A stretch of DNA of 64,000 nt from GCA-2401155 sp045047085 (GCA_045047085.1 JASFYT010000034.1:1-64000); one strand, 5' to 3'. Positions 44,450 to 53,695 are shown, numbered from the stretch's first letter. Numbers and translations: made by a program. The notes: a model not told the origin generated them from the sequence alone.

Positions 44450-45331
44450 ATGGCAGACATTGATGACATCAAAGATGGTAAAGACTTTGGTCTGGACACG
44501 CCCCAGGACAAGCAGGGATTTTTTCTCAAAGGAAATGCCAACTACGATTGGGGTTTGAAGAACCGCATGAGCCGAATTTTCAATCCGAAAACTGGCCGCA
44601 CGGTTATGCTTGCTTTTGATCATGGTTATTTCCAAGGCCCAACAAGCGGATTGGAACGGATTGACCTCAACATCCTTCCGCTCATCGAGCATGCAGATGT
44701 AATGATGTGCACACGCGGCATCCTTCGTTCTGTAGTTCCACCAACAATCACAAAGCCCGTTGTCATGCGCGCCTCGGGCGGCAACTCGATACTTTCTGAA
44801 TTGTCCAATGAAACGATTGCGGTTGACATCGATGATGCCATTCGCATGGGTGCCTGTGCCATGGCAGCACAAATCTATATTGGGTCCGAGTTCGAGCACA
44901 AATCAATCACCAATGTAATCAATCTCATCGATCGTGGTCAGCGCTATGGTATCCCAACTCTCGCTGTCACCGGTGTAGGCAAAGACATGGCACGTGATGC
45001 GCGCTATTTCGGTCTTGCAACCCGCATCGCTGCCGAGATTGGCTCACATTATGTGAAAAGCTATTTCGTTGAAGAGGGATTTGAAAAAGTCTGCGCAGCC
45101 TGCCCAGTGCCCATCGTTATTGCGGGGGGTAAAAAGCTTCCTGAAGCTGATGCTCTCGACATGGCCTATAAAGCGATTGATCAGGGTGCTGCCGGGGTTG
45201 ATATGGGCCGCAACATTTTCCAGGCCGATGATCCAGTAGCAATGATCCAGGCGGTTTCCAGTGTTGTCCATGATCTGACGAAGCCGGAAAAAGCCTTGCA
45301 GATGTACAATGATCTAAAAGCAAAAGGTTAG
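44450..45331 (+). CDS. LsrF-like class I aldolase/thiolase
   Basis: A 293-residue protein closely resembling LsrF (3-hydroxy-5-phosphonooxypentane-2,4-dione thiolase). It opens MADIDDIKDGKDF and shows MSRIFNPKTGRTVMLAFDHGYFQGP, DVMMCTRGILRSVVPP, the likely Schiff-base Lys in GSHYVKSYFVEEGFE, PVPIVIAGGKKLPE and GVDMGRNIFQ. LsrF completes AI-2 breakdown in enterics. No other lsr gene is here; the neighbours are polyol enzymes. It therefore more likely acts as a sugar-phosphate aldolase in this pathway. GGAAG precedes the start. Confidence 0.85.
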   Translation: MADIDDIKDGKDFGLDTPQDKQGFFLKGNANYDWGLKNRMSRIFNPKTGRTVMLAFDHGYFQGPTSGLERIDLNILPLIEHADVMMCTRGILRSVVPPTITKPVVMRASGGNSILSELSNETIAVDIDDAIRMGACAMAAQIYIGSEFEHKSITNVINLIDRGQRYGIPTLAVTGVGKDMARDARYFGLATRIAAEIGSHYVKSYFVEEGFEKVCAACPVPIVIAGGKKLPEADALDMAYKAIDQGAAGVDMGRNIFQADDPVAMIQAVSSVVHDLTKPEKALQMYNDLKAKG

Positions 45332-45431
45332 CAGATAACAGACTCCCAAAACTGGCCCCTAAACCTACGTTTTGGGTTTGGGGCACTTTTTGAAACTAAA
45401 CAGACAGTCTCAGTTCGGCATGGAGGTAATC

Positions 45432-47051
45432 TTGAACTCAAGTGAAATGCAAGATATCAAAGATCTTCTTGTTATAGGTGGTGGTATTAACGGTGTCGGC
45501 ATTGCCCGCGATGCAGCCGGCCGTGGTCTGAACGTATGTCTGGCAGAAATGGGTGACTTGGCGGGCGCGACATCATCCGCTTCGACAAAGCTTTTTCACG
45601 GCGGGCTTCGTTATCTCGAGTATTTTGAATTTGGCCTGGTGCGTCATGCACTCGCAGAGCGGGAAACTTTATTGCGGGCCATGCCGCATATAAGCTGGCC
45701 AATGCGTTTTGTGCTTCCCTACCACAAGGACATGCGTTTTGAGAATTCAACTCCGACATCCCGACTTCTAAATATCTTCATGCCCTGGATGAAAGGTCGT
45801 CGGCCAGCATGGTTAATCAGATTTGGTCTGTTCCTTTACGATCATTTGGGCGGGAGGACTGTTCTGCCGGGAACTTCGACTATCTATCTTCAAAAAAGTG
45901 TCGAAGGTGAAGCCATCAATGACAAGTTTGTTAAGGCATATGAATATTCTGATTGCTGGATTGAGGATTCGCGACTGGTGGTCCTTAATGCTCGCGACGC
46001 AGAAAAGCGCGGTGCTGAAATATGTGTTCGGACCAAAGTTATATCAGCCATTCGTGTTGACGATATTTGGGAAGCTACTCTTGAGGATGTAAACAGCGGA
46101 AACAGGCGTGTCGTGCGCGCCAAGATGCTTGTGAATGCGGCTGGTCCTTGGGTGGATGATGTTATTCAGAACAAGGCACGACTAAATTCACGCGAGGGTG
46201 TCAGGTTGGTCCGAGGCAGCCACATTGTCACAAAGCGTCTTTATGATCATGACAAATGCTATTTATTCCAGGGCACCGATGGCCGCATCATATTCGCAAT
46301 TCCCTATGAAACAGATTTTACACTCATCGGTACGACAGATGCCAAACATTCTGATCTTTCGGAACAACCAATTTGTACAGACGAAGAAAAGCAATATCTC
46401 GTCGACTTTGCCAATGGCTATCTTAAATCACCGATCTCCGTCGACGACATTGTTTGGAGTTATTCAGGGGTGCGCCCACTTTATGATGACGGTGCGGAAT
46501 CTGCTTCAGCTGCGACACGCGATTACGTGATGACCATTGATGATTACGAAGGTGCGCCGTTGTTGAATATCTTCGGTGGCAAGATCACTACTTATCGGTG
46601 TCTAGCGGAAGATGCGTTGGATAAAATCAAAGATTACTTCCCAAACCTCTCAGGTAAGTGGACCGCAGGAATTGCCTTGCCAGGTGGAGATTTTCCTGTT
46701 GATGGCTTTGCTGATCTTACTCAGTCGCTTATTGACCGCTATTCATTTTTGGATACTAAAATGGCCAGCCGGCTCATCAAAGCCTATGGGACCGAGGCCG
46801 CAGGTATTTTCGAAGGTGCAGAAAGCTTTAATGATCTCGGGCACCATTTCGGAGCAGGCTTAACCGAACGCGAGGTTGAGTGGCTCATGCATAATGAGTA
46901 TGCTCAGATAGCCGAAGATATCATCTGGCGCCGTAGCAAGCTGGGCCTGCGCCTGTCATCTTCTCAGATCGAATACCTTGAAAAATGGATTCAAACGAAC
47001 CTGAACCTCCAGAATCGCAGACGCCTTACCGCTTTGCTTGTCAACCAGTGA
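45432..47051 (+). CDS. GlpD-family FAD-dependent phosphopolyol dehydrogenase
   Basis: About 540 residues. The best ribosome site (GGAGGTAA, 45422-45429) is right before a TTG at 45432, so a TTG start is preferred; ATG at 45420 or 45447 are alternatives. The FAD motif VIGGGINGVGIARDAAGRG, then ATSSASTKLFHGGLRYLEYFEFG and GVRPLYDDG are present. It is a paralogue of the eryB product at 29354-30904, with a longer middle segment (HKDMRFENSTPTSRLLNIFMPW). It should oxidise glycerol-3-phosphate or a longer phosphorylated polyol. Confidence 0.84.
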   Translation: MNSSEMQDIKDLLVIGGGINGVGIARDAAGRGLNVCLAEMGDLAGATSSASTKLFHGGLRYLEYFEFGLVRHALAERETLLRAMPHISWPMRFVLPYHKDMRFENSTPTSRLLNIFMPWMKGRRPAWLIRFGLFLYDHLGGRTVLPGTSTIYLQKSVEGEAINDKFVKAYEYSDCWIEDSRLVVLNARDAEKRGAEICVRTKVISAIRVDDIWEATLEDVNSGNRRVVRAKMLVNAAGPWVDDVIQNKARLNSREGVRLVRGSHIVTKRLYDHDKCYLFQGTDGRIIFAIPYETDFTLIGTTDAKHSDLSEQPICTDEEKQYLVDFANGYLKSPISVDDIVWSYSGVRPLYDDGAESASAATRDYVMTIDDYEGAPLLNIFGGKITTYRCLAEDALDKIKDYFPNLSGKWTAGIALPGGDFPVDGFADLTQSLIDRYSFLDTKMASRLIKAYGTEAAGIFEGAESFNDLGHHFGAGLTEREVEWLMHNEYAQIAEDIIWRRSKLGLRLSSSQIEYLEKWIQTNLNLQNRRRLTALLVNQ

Positions 47052-47451
47052 CTCACCAGTGCAAATGAGAGGTATCAGACCATGACGAACAGCGGTTTTA
47101 ACTTTCAAGCCAACAGTTTGTTTGTTTCATTGAAATGCTCTCTGCACTTTGAATGGACCAATTTCACAATATCCAAATTGCAATCAGTCAACATCGGTAC
47201 GGAGACTTCGCCGGTCCAGGCGCCGTTGTCCTTCCAATGCGTGTATTGAGCTCGGACCCTTCATTGATGTAATGGAACATTGCTCTTTAACTGCACGAAT
47301 AAGAGGAAAGCTCGGTATGACAAAACACTGAATTCTGTCATCATGGTGAGAGTTAAAAGCCAGCAATCCATTGGCAAAACCCAAGGCTTCGTTGAGCAGT
47401 TTATTCATCTTCCAGCTGGTTCCATTTCAAAGTTTTGCATTGGTGGACATG
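47052..47451 (-). pseudogene. Decayed tpiA/eryH copy, truncated
   Basis: On the minus strand from 47451 the frame reads MSTNAKL, TGA, NGTSWKMNKLLNEALGFANGL...RIQCFVIPSFPLIRAVKEQ. Compared with the intact protein (IWIGTSWKMNKTLAEAREFASGL...RIQRFVVPPF), TGG has become TGA. A frameshift follows near residue 75. QTVGLKVKTAVRHGLIPLICTGESL is readable again before the sequence ends at the GlpD stop. It covers about the first half of the gene. It lies directly after the intact eryC, the same order as in the operon at 25-26 kb. Confidence 0.85.
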
Positions 47452-47466
47452 CGCCCTCGTTCCTCT

Positions 47467-48402
47467 CTAAATGTTGAGATCTTGAACGCCTGAATCGAAA
47501 TGAGGCGCCCAAAAAGCCACACTCTCGGCGATATGGGTGAGCACAAGCCGGTCGTCAGGCTCTCGTTCTTTGAAGCTGAGTTCAAGGCAGATTTCGTTGT
47601 TGTGTGCCCCGCCGGCATGAAGAGCATCGATCAGGAGATCGGGCTGGATCAACCCATTGTCGTTGTGTTCTTTAGTGAATGGGCGATGCCCTCCTTTATC
47701 CAACAACGATTGCTTGATATGGATGATAGGAGATACAAGCGGTACCGCCTGCGCCCACGAATAGGGATCGTAATCATTTTTGTTTTTGCTGGTTATGTCA
47801 CCGTGATCGATGTCGGCCATCATCCACATTGGGATCGCCATATCCATTTTTGTCAAACGGTCCTGCAATCGAAGGCAGCCATCAATGGTCTCGCCAAATT
47901 CACGTCCAATGCTCATGGGTTCCCAAAAAAGGAATTCCAATCCGACTTGCTTTCCGTGTTCTGCTACCTCCGACCAGGCATCGATCGCTATTTTTGTCAG
48001 TTCTTCTCGCCTAACCGGATCGTCAAAATCGCGATAGGTGAAAATGGCAAATTGAGTTCCTAAAGATTTTCCACCGAGATCTGATATGATCTCCGCATTG
48101 GTTTTGAACCAGTTGATATAATAACGCCTGACTTCAGCATCTGGATGCCCGAAGTGGTTAAGTCGGCCATAAGGACCGGTCATTCCGGACGTGACTCGGA
48201 CCCCAGTTCTCGAGCAAGCATGGTGCATTTGACGGACTAGCCGTGCAATGGTTTTGCCAGGCCAACTTGGGTTGATAAATTCATGGGTGAGCTGCACATC
48301 GCGAATCCTCAAATCGGTTGCGATAGTGTAAATTAGATCGTCACAATCAGCAAAACGGTTCACTAACGGATTTGTATTGAGCGAGAGGGTGAAAGCCATC
48401 AT
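47467..48402 (-). CDS. eryC: EryC-like sugar-phosphate isomerase/epimerase, full length
   Basis: A 311-residue xylose-isomerase-like TIM-barrel protein. Metal and catalytic segments lie in GLEFLFWEPMSIGREFG, MMADIDHGDIT, IIHIKQSLLD and ICLELSFKERE. Homologous EryC proteins act on tetrulose phosphates in erythritol catabolism. This copy retains the central 168 residues missing from the copy at 25782-26213, so it probably supplies the function for the main operon. An ATGATG start (48402) overlaps the remnant of an upstream HAD gene. Confidence 0.85.
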   Translation of the reverse strand: MMAFTLSLNTNPLVNRFADCDDLIYTIATDLRIRDVQLTHEFINPSWPGKTIARLVRQMHHACSRTGVRVTSGMTGPYGRLNHFGHPDAEVRRYYINWFKTNAEIISDLGGKSLGTQFAIFTYRDFDDPVRREELTKIAIDAWSEVAEHGKQVGLEFLFWEPMSIGREFGETIDGCLRLQDRLTKMDMAIPMWMMADIDHGDITSKNKNDYDPYSWAQAVPLVSPIIHIKQSLLDKGGHRPFTKEHNDNGLIQPDLLIDALHAGGAHNNEICLELSFKEREPDDRLVLTHIAESVAFWAPHFDSGVQDLNI

Positions 48403-48460
48403 GCAGCCCTTTCTTCAAGAGAAAATGCAGGGATTCTACAATCCGGCACTGCGTTTTGGT
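48401..48460 (-). pseudogene. C-terminal remnant of a HAD hydrolase gene
   Basis: The frame just before eryC reads NAVPDCRIPAFSLEERAA and stops at the eryC start. The intact HAD protein at 26215-27075 ends RAVPDYIIPDFSYSRKKRGG, also right before its eryC. AVPD, IP and FS are shared in register. The rest of the gene is gone. It supports duplication of the HAD-eryC-tpiA block. Confidence 0.5.
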
Positions 48461-48554
48461 GCCTACCCATCATCAGTATCCATTTGACAAACGGATACGG
48501 GAAGCGCCAAGCATTAATCCAAACGGGGCGTCAGATTGTTCGACTATGGTTCGA

Positions 48555-49631
48555 TCAGGCGACATCGATTGCAAGCTTGGTGATTGCATCAAATAGGTGC
48601 ACCCGGTCGACGGCGGGAAACAGTTTGATATCGCCGCCCACGGACCATTCTAGGCGTTCCCTTGAGATTGAAATAACTTCGTTTCCATCAACGTCTAGAT
48701 AGAGATGGGTTTCAGGGCCGGTAGGCTCAACAACTTTAATTTTTGCTGGGAAACCTTGCCCGCTCATTTTTGGTTCAAGGTGTTCGGGACGAATACCATA
48801 AACTACCTTTTGACCAACTTCTACCTTTGAAGATGGGGGGATGGGCAAGGAAAGATTGCCGGATTTCACAATCTTCGACTTCTTATCGAGAACAATTTCG
48901 CCTTCCATCAGGTTCATGCCTGGAGAGCCGATAAATTGTGCGACAAACAGGTTTGCAGGTTTGTCGTAAATATCAAGTGGCTTGCCAGATTGCTCGATAA
49001 TTCCATCGCGCATGATCACAACAATATCGGCCATGGTCATGGCTTCAATCTGGTCGTGTGTAACGTAGACAGTTGTTGTTTTGAGTTTTTGGTGAAGCTC
49101 CTTGATTTCTGTGCGCATCTGTACACGTAATTTTGCATCAAGGTTGGAAAGTGGCTCATCGAAAAGGAACACATCCGGATTACGAACGATCGCTCTGCCC
49201 ATTGCCACCCGTTGGCGCTGACCACCCGACAATTCTTTGGGGTAGCGTTCAAGGTAGGGCTCCAGGCTCAATATTTCAGATGCCCATTTAACGCGTTCAT
49301 CAACAATCGAATCTTCTGTCTTTTTCAAACGCATTGAGAACGCAATGTTCTCTTTGACGGTCATATGGGCATAAAGTGCATAGTTCTGGAAAACCATGGC
49401 TATGTTTCTATCCTTTGGATGGACATCGTTCACAATCCGATTGCCGATCGAAACATCACCGGCGGTGATCGCCTCCAAACCAGCCAACATGCGCAGCAAG
49501 GTTGATTTTCCGCAACCAGATGGCCCCAATAGTACCACAAACTGACCGTCTTCAATCTTGAGATCGATCCCGTGCAACACTTCTATTGCTCCATAATTCT
49601 TCTTAACTTTGCTAATTGTAACGGAACTCAT
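48555..49631 (-). CDS. CUT1 ABC transporter ATPase, UgpC/MalK-like
   Basis: About 358 residues from the start at 49631 (MSSVTISKVKKNYG); a much longer frame upstream overlaps the HAD gene and is not real. Walker A GPSGCGKST, signature LSGGQRQRVAMGRAI, Walker B VFLFDEPLSNLDAKLR and H-loop VTHDQIEAMT are all canonical. The C-terminal part has the MalK-type regulatory domain. It starts 4 bp after the HAD stop and energises the permeases at 53.7-55.5 kb as a homodimer. Confidence 0.9.
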   Translation of the reverse strand: MSSVTISKVKKNYGAIEVLHGIDLKIEDGQFVVLLGPSGCGKSTLLRMLAGLEAITAGDVSIGNRIVNDVHPKDRNIAMVFQNYALYAHMTVKENIAFSMRLKKTEDSIVDERVKWASEILSLEPYLERYPKELSGGQRQRVAMGRAIVRNPDVFLFDEPLSNLDAKLRVQMRTEIKELHQKLKTTTVYVTHDQIEAMTMADIVVIMRDGIIEQSGKPLDIYDKPANLFVAQFIGSPGMNLMEGEIVLDKKSKIVKSGNLSLPIPPSSKVEVGQKVVYGIRPEHLEPKMSGQGFPAKIKVVEPTGPETHLYLDVDGNEVISISRERLEWSVGGDIKLFPAVDRVHLFDAITKLAIDVA

Positions 49632-49635
49632 TTCA

Positions 49636-50487
49636 CTACGCCCCTTCGAAAAAATTTGTGTTTTGATTAGCTGTTCGGGCGGCGATAATTTGCTCTCCGA
49701 TTTCAACGAAACCGTCTCCACCACAGGCGTTCGCAACAAAGGTCGGTAAAGCCTCCATACGGCCGACAAACTCTTGTACATTAGCGACGCCACACGCGTT
49801 GGGAAAAAAATCAAACATTGGAGAGTCGTTGGGGCTATCACCGCAATAGATGAACCTGTCTTTGTCTCTTTCCACATCGATGGAAAATTCTTCCATCAAA
49901 AACTTGCGAGTCATGGAAAGTTTATCCCAATCCCCAAACCAACCGTTGACATGAATGGACGAAGCTTTAGCGACCGCGCCGACATCATGGAAATGCTTGA
50001 GGATCCGTTCCACATCATCTTCACTTAAAGCCGGGACGTCTTCGCGAAAATCAATTGCGAGATCCGCCTCACGATAGAGTTGATCCGATGCAACGGCAGA
50101 GCCTTTCACATCATCGACAATAACCCTTGCAAGGTCATTGAGTTTTTTGCGATTTTTGTTGCGGGTCGCATCATCCATCATGAAGGTACGCTTCATTTGG
50201 CGCATCTCATGATCGTATCGAAATGCTAAAGCGCCATTTTCGCCGACCACGCCGGCTACTGGCCAAAACCTTGCGACCATGTCGCACCAACCTGCAGGTC
50301 TGCCGGTAATCGGGATAACCAACAACCCCGTATCCGAAAGCCTCTCCAACATGTTATAAGCTGCAGCCGGAAGCCGACCATTTGTTGTTATCGTGTCATC
50401 AATATCAGTGAGTACACCAATTAAGTTTTGGCTGGTATCGTGCGGGATCTCCGCGACTGATTTCATCGACTCAATTTTTCGTGCCAT
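49636..50487 (-). CDS. HAD-IIB family sugar phosphatase
   Basis: A 283-residue HAD hydrolase. Motif I is GVLTDIDDTITTNGRL (D-x-D-x-T), motif II is VIPITGRPAGW, the Lys region is KLSMTRKFLMEEF, and motif IV is FIYCGDSPNDSPMF. The cap type matches the Cof/mannosyl-3-phosphoglycerate phosphatase or sucrose-phosphatase group. It lies between the FGGY kinase and the ATPase. It may dephosphorylate a sugar phosphate made by the neighbouring kinase, for example to relieve build-up; the substrate is unknown. Confidence 0.82.
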   Translation of the reverse strand: MARKIESMKSVAEIPHDTSQNLIGVLTDIDDTITTNGRLPAAAYNMLERLSDTGLLVIPITGRPAGWCDMVARFWPVAGVVGENGALAFRYDHEMRQMKRTFMMDDATRNKNRKKLNDLARVIVDDVKGSAVASDQLYREADLAIDFREDVPALSEDDVERILKHFHDVGAVAKASSIHVNGWFGDWDKLSMTRKFLMEEFSIDVERDKDRFIYCGDSPNDSPMFDFFPNACGVANVQEFVGRMEALPTFVANACGGDGFVEIGEQIIAARTANQNTNFFEGA

Positions 50488-50493
50488 TTCCTG

Positions 50494-52047
50494 CTATCTC
50501 TTTCGTTTGGTCTCGCTCGGAGCCAAGTCTTCATTGGCGAATGATCGCAAACGTTTGTTCCATGAAGATATTGTTGGCCACAATTCGTCGTAAATTTCGC
50601 GAAGTTCTGCGTATCGGGCAGCCCGTTTCGAATCGGGATTTGTTGTCTGAAAATCCTTTTGGCTCATTGAGCTGGAGGCGCTTGCCAAGCTGTCATACCA
50701 GCCGACACCATAGGCAGCAGACATAGCCGCGCCAAGCGAAGAGGCCTCTGTTACTGCTGATCTAAGAACTGGAATATTGAGCGCATCTGCAATAATTTGC
50801 AGAAGAAGCTTGGAAGCCGAACCACCGCCGATAGCGACAACGTGGTCGATAGAGCCACCGGTTGCAGACACCGCTTTTTCTAACGCATAAGCTTGGTCGA
50901 GAGCTAGTCCCTCAAGCAAAGCACGATAGACATCACCGCGTCTTGAGGAGCCTGAAAGACCTGCGATGATACCGCGAGCATCTGTGTCCCAATGCGGTGT
51001 CATGGAGCCTTGCCAAAAGGGCAGCACGACGATACCACCAGCTCCTATCGGGCTGCATGTCGCTTCCTTTTCCAACTGTTCTAGGTAGGAAGGCCGCTCC
51101 TCCTCAGATACTCCGCCGAGTTCACGCGCCACCCAGTCAATCAAAAATGTTCCAGATTTGAGAACTGTTTCACAGATGTATCCGCTGTCCGAAATAGCCA
51201 ATTCCGTTCTGAAAGCTTGATCATGTTTGAATTCGGGTGAATAGACTCCTGCGACCAAAGCCGTTCCAAGGTTCATATAGGCCGTAGATGGTTCAATCAC
51301 ACCAGCGCCACATGCCGCACATTGCCCATCGCCACCGCCTGCGATCACAGGCGTTCCAGCGGAGAGTCCACAACTGTCTGCTGCTGCCTGGGTTACTTCG
51401 CCGATAAGCGATCCTGGCTCAACGAGATCGGGCATAATCGCAAGCGGGATTCCGGCAGCTGACAACAACTCCTCTGACCAACTCTTTGTCGCCATATCCA
51501 GCATTCCAGATGGATCGGCCGATGCAGTTGAAGTCGCCCAATTCCCAGTAAGACAGAAATTCAGAAAACAGTGTACGTCAGCATAATGCTCGACTTTCTC
51601 GAATATCTCCGGACGCTCCTCGCGAACCCAGATCATTCGATAAATCGGCACAACCACATCGACGGGCTTGCCGGTAATTGCCCTAATATGCGCAGATCCA
51701 ACTTCTTCGCTGAATTGAATTGCCTGATTTCGCGATCGTTCATCAAGCCAAACCATACCTGGCATTACAGCAACGCCGTTTGAGTCAAATAATCCAAAAG
51801 TCTCGCGTTGATTTGCAATGGAAATAGCGGCAATACGATCTGGGTTGATCTTCGCCAGCAACTGTTTGAGCGCGCCGGATGTCGAATTCCACCATTCATC
51901 GGGCTCCTGTTCAAAATGTCCCGGTTCGGGGTTGGAAAGCTGAATGGAAACTCTTGCCTCAGCAACAAATTCACCATCCCTAGTCCAGGCTATGGCCTTG
52001 GTCGCAGAAGTGGAAGAATCTAATCCAATCACCAGATCTTTGTTCAA
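50494..52047 (-). CDS. FGGY-family carbohydrate kinase (glycerol/xylulose kinase-like)
   Basis: A 517-residue kinase. It shows DLVIGLDSSTSATKAIAWTRDGE, AAISIANQRETFGLFDSNG, PGMVWLDERSRNQA, PVIAGGGDGQCAACGAG and HVVAIGGGSASKLLLQIIADAL. The NQRET motif is shared with GlpK, while the rest is closer to xylulokinase-type enzymes. It phosphorylates the substrate imported by the adjacent CUT1 transporter. It is followed by the HAD phosphatase and preceded by a strong terminator-like hairpin. Confidence 0.84.
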   Translation of the reverse strand: MNKDLVIGLDSSTSATKAIAWTRDGEFVAEARVSIQLSNPEPGHFEQEPDEWWNSTSGALKQLLAKINPDRIAAISIANQRETFGLFDSNGVAVMPGMVWLDERSRNQAIQFSEEVGSAHIRAITGKPVDVVVPIYRMIWVREERPEIFEKVEHYADVHCFLNFCLTGNWATSTASADPSGMLDMATKSWSEELLSAAGIPLAIMPDLVEPGSLIGEVTQAAADSCGLSAGTPVIAGGGDGQCAACGAGVIEPSTAYMNLGTALVAGVYSPEFKHDQAFRTELAISDSGYICETVLKSGTFLIDWVARELGGVSEEERPSYLEQLEKEATCSPIGAGGIVVLPFWQGSMTPHWDTDARGIIAGLSGSSRRGDVYRALLEGLALDQAYALEKAVSATGGSIDHVVAIGGGSASKLLLQIIADALNIPVLRSAVTEASSLGAAMSAAYGVGWYDSLASASSSMSQKDFQTTNPDSKRAARYAELREIYDELWPTISSWNKRLRSFANEDLAPSETKRKR

Positions 52048-52070
52048 AAGTATTACTCCGAAAAAAAGTA

Positions 52071-52097
52071 CACCACCCGAAAAAATCCCGGGTGGTG
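52071..52097 (-). terminator. Rho-independent terminator/attenuator after binding-protein gene
   Basis: On the minus strand a 9-bp stem (CACCACCCG/CGGGTGGTG) is followed within 3 bases by seven Ts. It lies between the binding-protein stop (52116) and the kinase start (52047). It should reduce expression of kinase, HAD and ATPase relative to the binding protein. Confidence 0.8.
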
Positions 52098-52115
52098 CAA
52101 TATTAGTCCTACGCT

Positions 52116-53642
52116 TTAGCGTAGGCCAGCTTCTGCAACGCGCGTATCAACGAGTTTAGCGACTGCATCCATACAGGCCTTCGCATCGCCGCCATATTCT
52201 TGACCAGTTAGCAACTTGCCCAACTCTGTTGGAATTTCATTGCCGGAAAGTCCGGCCCAAAGCGGCATATCCGGTTCAGATGCGATGAATTTCTCGATCG
52301 TCTCAAGAACAACAGGCAGGTGACGCGTAGTACCTGCACCAACCACCGCTTTTGCTTTAACACGCGGATCGGCGAACGATGAATTCCGCATCGGAGCAAA
52401 TCCACCCCCAAGCGTACAACGGGTCATAATCTCTTTTGAACACGCCCACTGCATAAAGAGCCATGCAGCATCAACATTCTTGGAGTATTTGGATAGAGCA
52501 ATGGTTGAGCCGCCCTGATGTCCCCAACCTGGAATTTCACCGAAGCCAGCTGCATCAGTTGAACGTAGAGTATGAGGGCCTTGAAGAGGTACAGTCGTTT
52601 CCCACAGGCCTCTTACTTTTGAATCATCTGCATCCATACCCGGAAAAAACTCGTCCCAAGACTGAACCATGGCAACCTGGCCAGAGTTCATCATTTGCCA
52701 CTGGCCATCCCAAGTAGATGTTAGTGAACTTGCGGGCGCGTTCTTTATCAGATTCTGATACCACTGTAGTCCTTCGATAGCCTGTTCGTCATTGCCTGAG
52801 AACATCTTGTCCGCAGTAAAGATCGAACCACCATGCCCCCAAACAGCTTGTGACCAGTCACATTCAAGAGAATAATGGCCAGACTTCGCCTGTAATCCAG
52901 TTCCGAAGATTCCATTTTCTTTTTCGGCGGCGGTGATTAACTCAACAGCAGCTGTAAACTCAGTGTAGGTTTTTGGAACCGGAATACCGTGCTTTTCAAG
53001 AATATCGCGACGGTACATGAAGGTAAAAATTGGAATATCAAACGGGATACCAACCCATTTTCCTTCATAGAGTGCGATACCCTCCACAAGCGTCGATGCA
53101 AAATCTTCGAAGTCGAAGCCAGGCATCGCAAGATCAGGTTTGTCTTTGTAGTGCTGTACAGGATCGATGGTGTCCCGAGAGAACGTCGATGTCCAAGCCT
53201 GATCGAGATAATACAGATCGTAGGAACCGAGTTGTCCTTGAACGTCCTGCGTTGCCTTCGCAAGTACCTGCTCAAGCGGTACAATTTCGATCTCGACATT
53301 GATGCCAGTTAGTTCCGTAAACTCTGCTTTAAGTTCATTCAATACATTGGTTGGCGGTGTCGCTTCAGATGTGTAGCGAATAGTGGTGCCTTTGAAAGCT
53401 TTACCTGCTTCACGGAAAAAATTCTTCTGATCTTCAGGCATCTGGTCTTCAGTTGCAGCAAGAGCTGCACTACTAAAACGACCCTTGCGCGGCGTACCGA
53501 GCATGCCAGTCGCGAAGGCAGAAAAGCCTACACCAGCGATGCCCATTTTGTACAAGAAGTCTCGTTTGGATATCTGTTTATTGGTAAATGCGTTAGCGGC
53601 ATCCACAATAAAATTTTGTCTATCGTTTTGTTTAAAGCTCAT
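52116..53642 (-). CDS. Periplasmic solute-binding protein of second CUT1 transporter
   Basis: About 508 residues from the start at 53642, preceded by GGAGG; a longer frame to 53984 runs into the permease gene and is not real. The N-terminus is long, with a Tat-like ISKRDFLYKMGIAGVGFSAFATG segment. The mature domain includes TTIRYTSEATPPTNVLNELKAEFTELTGINVEIEIVPLEQVL and the family's GSYDLYYLDQAW. It lies between the permease genes and the FGGY kinase. The ligand is probably a sugar or polyol. Confidence 0.86.
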   Translation of the reverse strand: MSFKQNDRQNFIVDAANAFTNKQISKRDFLYKMGIAGVGFSAFATGMLGTPRKGRFSSAALAATEDQMPEDQKNFFREAGKAFKGTTIRYTSEATPPTNVLNELKAEFTELTGINVEIEIVPLEQVLAKATQDVQGQLGSYDLYYLDQAWTSTFSRDTIDPVQHYKDKPDLAMPGFDFEDFASTLVEGIALYEGKWVGIPFDIPIFTFMYRRDILEKHGIPVPKTYTEFTAAVELITAAEKENGIFGTGLQAKSGHYSLECDWSQAVWGHGGSIFTADKMFSGNDEQAIEGLQWYQNLIKNAPASSLTSTWDGQWQMMNSGQVAMVQSWDEFFPGMDADDSKVRGLWETTVPLQGPHTLRSTDAAGFGEIPGWGHQGGSTIALSKYSKNVDAAWLFMQWACSKEIMTRCTLGGGFAPMRNSSFADPRVKAKAVVGAGTTRHLPVVLETIEKFIASEPDMPLWAGLSGNEIPTELGKLLTGQEYGGDAKACMDAVAKLVDTRVAEAGLR

Positions 53643-53695
53643 GGTTTCCTCCATTTGGTGAGCGGTTTCTGCGTCTAAGTTATGTCCAAGCCCAA

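Noticed and set aside
44450..45331. AI-2 quorum-sensing degradation operon
   Set aside because: Only the LsrF-like protein is present. No kinase, regulator, transporter or LsrG of the lsr type is linked to it.
3700..47451. UGA read as tryptophan (genetic code change or recoding)
   Set aside because: Three in-frame TGA codons at Trp positions occur only in genes with other damage. Intact genes use TGG for Trp and many end with TGA at the expected place, including in ATGA overlaps.
49632..49877. Long N-terminal extension of the UgpC-like ATPase
   Set aside because: It lies within the HAD phosphatase gene in another frame and lacks family similarity. The ATPase proper starts at 49631 with a typical N-terminus.
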